From Chloroflexota bacterium (GTDB taxonomy: Bacteria; Chloroflexota; Anaerolineae; Aggregatilineales; UBA2796): 16,664 bases of DNA. Location: contig RFIM01000237.1 in assembly GCA_003695215.1 (NCBI GenBank), positions 1 to 16,664 of the forward strand, written 5' to 3'. The notes under the pieces were generated by a model. It worked only from the letters and a program-made list of their open reading frames with translations, had not been told where the DNA came from and made no database searches. The position numbers were made by a program, and so were the translations under genes. Below are positions 14,248 to 16,664 of this stretch, one piece after another; the first letter of the stretch is position 1, and every line of letters begins with the position of its first letter.

Positions 14248-15603
14248 TCAGCTCAGGTATCTCGATAAGTCCACAGGCGGATAGCTGACGCGCTCGCCGT
14301 ATTCGCGTCGCTCGCGCTTGTAGGTCGCATCTACGCCGAGCTTGGCGCCGACGCCGCGCGCATCGCAAGCAGGGTCCATCTGATGATTCTGCGCCTGCGG
14401 TACAATGAAGATATCCTGTGACCAATCTACGCGGTTGACCAGCGCCCAAGTCACGTCAGCAGGATCGTAGATATTGATATCAGGATCGACCACGACGCAC
14501 ACACGCGGATTCAGGTGCGCGCCAAAGACGGCCATAGCAGCGTTGCGCGGCTGACCTGGGTTCGTCTTCTCAAGCTGCACCACGACCATGAAGCCATTGG
14601 CGTGCGGCGGAATGTGCACTGCCTTGACTGTCGGCGCGATGTGCTTGACCGCTTTGAAGAGCATCGGCTCGCGTGGCAGCACATTGCCGATGTAAATATG
14701 CTCTGACCAGCCAGGGATGATCGTCTGCCAGATGGCGCCTTCGCGCCGACAAATCGCCGTGACTTCGAAGATCGGGCTCTGCCAGACTTCGCCATAGTAG
14801 CCGTGAAATTCAGCTAACGGGCCTTCGCCGCGCCGCACATTGGCAGGGATGTAGCCTTCGATCACCCACTCGGCGTGCGCAGGGATGTCAATATCCACTG
14901 TGAGGCCACGCGCCACTTCGATTGGCTGGCCGCGAATGGCGCCGGCGATCTTCAGCTCATCGTCGGGATACTTCACGCCGGCCGCGATCATCAGCGCAGG
15001 ATCGAGACCAATCGCAATGGCGCACGGCAGCGCCTCGCCAAGCCGCTCTTTTTTGGAGAAAAAGCGCCCGACATCGCGCCACTCGTTGATGTTCATGCCC
15101 AGCGTGCGCCGACCCAGCACTTGGAAGCGGTTATAGCCGAGATTGCCGCGCGCCCGATCCTCAGGATCGTTGCTGACCGTCACGCCGCCTGTGATGAAGG
15201 CGCCGCCATCGTGCAGCGCATGGTGCGGAATCGGCAGGCTGTAGAGATCGATCGCCTCGCCTGTGATGACGTGATCCTGCCATGCTGCGCGCGCGACTCG
15301 GCGCGGCGGAATGCCGTTGGCAGGCTCCAGCGCGTGCGCCATGACCGCGTTGACTTGCTCTGGCGCGCAGCCAAGCGCCAAAGCAGAACGTTTTTGTGTG
15401 GCAACGGCGCTTGAAAAAATGCGCTGCTCTGGGAAGCCTTCAATGCATTCGAAGAGCGGCGCTGCCGCCTGACGGCGCTCTAAAGTTGCAGCGACGTTCG
15501 CTAATTCATGTTTCAGGCTGACTTGGCGCGTGATGTGCACTAACTCGCCGTGTGCTTCTAGGACGCTCAAGAAGGATCGCAGATCGTAGATGGGCTCAGG
15601 CAT
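14248..15603 (-). CDS. UbiD-family prenylated-FMN decarboxylase
   Basis: A 451-residue reversible (de)carboxylase acting on aromatic or alpha,beta-unsaturated acids using prenylated FMN, a cofactor made by UbiX (not in the window). The catalytic triad is intact: Arg159 in NLGYNR (with Asn154 five residues before, as in fungal Fdc1), and Glu260 and Glu265 in GEGPLAEFHGYYG. Other family landmarks are HHALHDGGAFIT and the C-terminal DPDINIYDPADVTWAL. The ATG at 15603 follows AGGAAA at good spacing and is 33 bp from a TATAAT box; a TTG at 15627 would be too close to that promoter. The substrate is open: UbiD itself (4-hydroxy-3-polyprenylbenzoate) is one option, phenolic acids another. Its partner in the operon is an E2 acyltransferase, and a SuoX-like gene is divergent. 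Confidence 0.93.
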   Translation of the reverse strand: MPEPIYDLRSFLSVLEAHGELVHITRQVSLKHELANVAATLERRQAAAPLFECIEGFPEQRIFSSAVATQKRSALALGCAPEQVNAVMAHALEPANGIPPRRVARAAWQDHVITGEAIDLYSLPIPHHALHDGGAFITGGVTVSNDPEDRARGNLGYNRFQVLGRRTLGMNINEWRDVGRFFSKKERLGEALPCAIAIGLDPALMIAAGVKYPDDELKIAGAIRGQPIEVARGLTVDIDIPAHAEWVIEGYIPANVRRGEGPLAEFHGYYGEVWQSPIFEVTAICRREGAIWQTIIPGWSEHIYIGNVLPREPMLFKAVKHIAPTVKAVHIPPHANGFMVVVQLEKTNPGQPRNAAMAVFGAHLNPRVCVVVDPDINIYDPADVTWALVNRVDWSQDIFIVPQAQNHQMDPACDARGVGAKLGVDATYKRERREYGERVSYPPVDLSRYLS

Positions 15604-15635
15604 AGATTTTCCTATAGCTTGTGGCAACTGCGCAC

Positions 15636-15643
15636 ATTATAGC
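15636..15643 (-). promoter_or_regulatory. ubiD-E2 operon -10 box
   Basis: GCTATAAT on the minus strand, about 33 bp before the ubiD ATG. No -35 consensus. It is back to back with the promoter of the SuoX-like gene; only 33 bp separate the two TATAAT boxes, so any -35 regions must overlap. Confidence 0.6.
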
Positions 15644-15672
15644 GCGCGCAGACGGCATTGGGCACGCCCTTT

Positions 15673-15680
15673 GCTATAAT
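15673..15680 (+). promoter_or_regulatory. SuoX-like gene -10 box
   Basis: GCTATAAT on the plus strand, about 34 bp before the ATG at 15715. No -35 consensus at normal spacing. Confidence 0.6.
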
Positions 15681-15714
15681 CTGCCAAGATGAGCTAATGA
15701 GAGGACGTGCTGGT

Positions 15715-16368
15715 ATGTTCGAGAACTTTCTGAATCGTCGGCGCAAGGAAGAAGAGATGCGCGAAGGCGACCGCCTGCCGCCAGGGCAATCCTTGACGCA
15801 GAAATTCCCTGTGCTGCACTACGGCGCAGTGCCGATCTACAAAGATTTGAGCCAGTGGACGTTCCGCATCTTCGGCTTGGTCGAGCAGGAGCGCACCTGG
15901 ACGTGGGAAGAGTTCAATGCCTTGCCGCGCACTGAGGTCGTCTACGATATCCACTGCGTGACAGGCTGGAGCAAATTCGATACGCGCTGGAGCGGCGTCC
16001 ATCTGAAGACTTTGATCGACTCAGGGCTGATCAAGCTGCGCCCAGAGGCGCGCTACGCCATTCAGCACTGCGAATTCGGCTATACGACCAACACGCCGCT
16101 CGAGGTGATCCTCGCTAGCAACTTTTTGCTCGCCACGCACTATGACGGCCAGCCCTTGACGCCTGAGCACGGCTATCCGCTGCGCGGCCTGATGGGTGCT
16201 ATCCCAGGTCAGCGCCAAGACTCGGATCGCTACTTGTGGAAAGGCGGCAAGTGGCTGCGCGCCATTGAATTCACGGCTGAAGATCGCCCTGGCTTCTGGG
16301 AACAGGCAGGTTACAGCAACACAGCCAATGTCTGGCGCGAGGAGCGCTATTGGCGCGGCTTGCGTTAG
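15715..16368 (+). CDS. SuoX/MsrP-like molybdopterin oxidoreductase, cytosolic
   Basis: 217 residues of the sulfite-oxidase-type molybdopterin domain. Cys81 in YDIHCVTGWSKFD is the expected molybdenum ligand. Other landmarks are the ISGLV-like WTFRIFGLVEQERTW, the FGYTTN segment, HGYPLRGLMG, and the C-terminal RYLWKGGKWLRAIEF, which corresponds to the pterin-binding KSVKWL region. The N-terminus is short and charged (FLNRRRKEEEM) with no Sec or Tat signal. Unlike MsrP (YedY), the protein should therefore stay in the cytosol, and no haem-binding MsrQ-type membrane gene follows. The natural substrate of these short homologs is not established. ATG 15715 is chosen because the protein then starts like its family; GAGAGG lies slightly far upstream, and ATG 15697 is an alternative. 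Divergent from ubiD. Confidence 0.9.
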   Translation: MFENFLNRRRKEEEMREGDRLPPGQSLTQKFPVLHYGAVPIYKDLSQWTFRIFGLVEQERTWTWEEFNALPRTEVVYDIHCVTGWSKFDTRWSGVHLKTLIDSGLIKLRPEARYAIQHCEFGYTTNTPLEVILASNFLLATHYDGQPLTPEHGYPLRGLMGAIPGQRQDSDRYLWKGGKWLRAIEFTAEDRPGFWEQAGYSNTANVWREERYWRGLR

Positions 16369-16415
16369 GTCTGTAGGATAGGCGAAGTGCGGCCTTCCGC
16401 TGTTGAGGATATAGT

Positions 16416-16664
16416 ATGAAGTTTATCCTGATCAGTGCTGTGCTAGGCGCTTGCCTTGCGCTCGGAGATGTGTTGGCAGTCCAGGCGGCGCGTGGCAACA
16501 CGCTCATCGTGCGCGTGGCTGAGCCGAAGCAGCCGACGCGCATCGCAGCCATCAGCGGCAATGCGCCTGCGCAGGTGCTCTACGAGCTGCCAGCTGAGCT
16601 GAGCTACCTGGACGTGCGCTACGCGCCTGATTTGGCGTGGATCGCGGCACATGGCGTCGATCCA
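16416..16664 (+). CDS. Secreted protein, N-terminal part only
   Basis: The first 83 codons of a gene that runs off the right edge. The start is supported by GAGGA six bases before the ATG. The N-terminus (MKFILISAVLGACLALGDVL) is a signal peptide, with likely cleavage after AVQA near residue 25. The mature part, from about ARGNTL onward, has short alternating beta-like segments (LIVRVAEP, RIAAIS, QVLYELP, YLDVRYAPDLAWIAA). The last of these resembles a beta-propeller (TolB/WD40-like) blade, but one partial repeat is not enough to assign it. It follows the SuoX-like gene by 47 bp with no terminator in between, so both may share a transcript. Confidence 0.7.
   Translation, partial: MKFILISAVLGACLALGDVLAVQAARGNTLIVRVAEPKQPTRIAAISGNAPAQVLYELPAELSYLDVRYAPDLAWIAAHGVDP

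Overview
The window is a GC-rich bacterial chromosomal segment, tightly packed with genes and with no tRNA, rRNA, CRISPR, phage or IS elements. Several traits suggest a Chloroflexota (Anaerolineae-like) bacterium: a lipoprotein with a long Pro/Thr linker, soluble GAF-type NarX-like kinases, cytosolic SuoX-like oxidoreductases and receiver-domain fusions. This assignment is inference; no phylogenetic marker was compared.

Layout. Left part (1-4456): the 3' part of a lipoprotein gene converges on pfkA (6-phosphofructokinase). The divergent HU gene follows, closed by a clear terminator, then an isoaspartyl peptidase/asparaginase and an MFS transporter. Middle (4453-8582, all minus strand, read right to left): xylA (xylose isomerase), three tandem paralogous HEAT-repeat mini-genes, a strongly acidic tandem-repeat protein, and glgA (glycogen synthase). 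Right-middle (8771-12942): a threonine synthase fused to two receiver domains, a NarL-type response regulator on the opposite strand, and a divergent GAF-containing histidine kinase. Right part (12962-16664): a UbiD-family decarboxylase followed 8 bp later by a 2-oxoacid dehydrogenase E2 with two subunit-binding domains. A SuoX-like molybdopterin protein diverges from them, and the 5' end of a secreted protein follows.

How the genes fit together. pfkA, xylA and glgA are central sugar and storage metabolism, but they are not one operon. The most unusual item is the PLP-enzyme-REC-REC fusion (696 aa). It lies next to a complete two-component pair, which raises the possibility that an amino-acid biosynthetic enzyme is under phosphorelay control. 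Other points worth a look are the HEAT trio plus acidic repeat protein, palindromes lying at or next to three promoters, a recurrent GCTATAAT/GCTATACT -10 motif, a perfect 12-nt inverted repeat bracketing the MFS start codon, and four convergent gene pairs with almost no space between stop codons.

Start codons were chosen by ribosome-binding site and family length. In several genes (asparaginase, xylA, the threonine synthase fusion, the response regulator, E2, ubiD, the suoX-like gene) the longest open frame clearly begins too far upstream.
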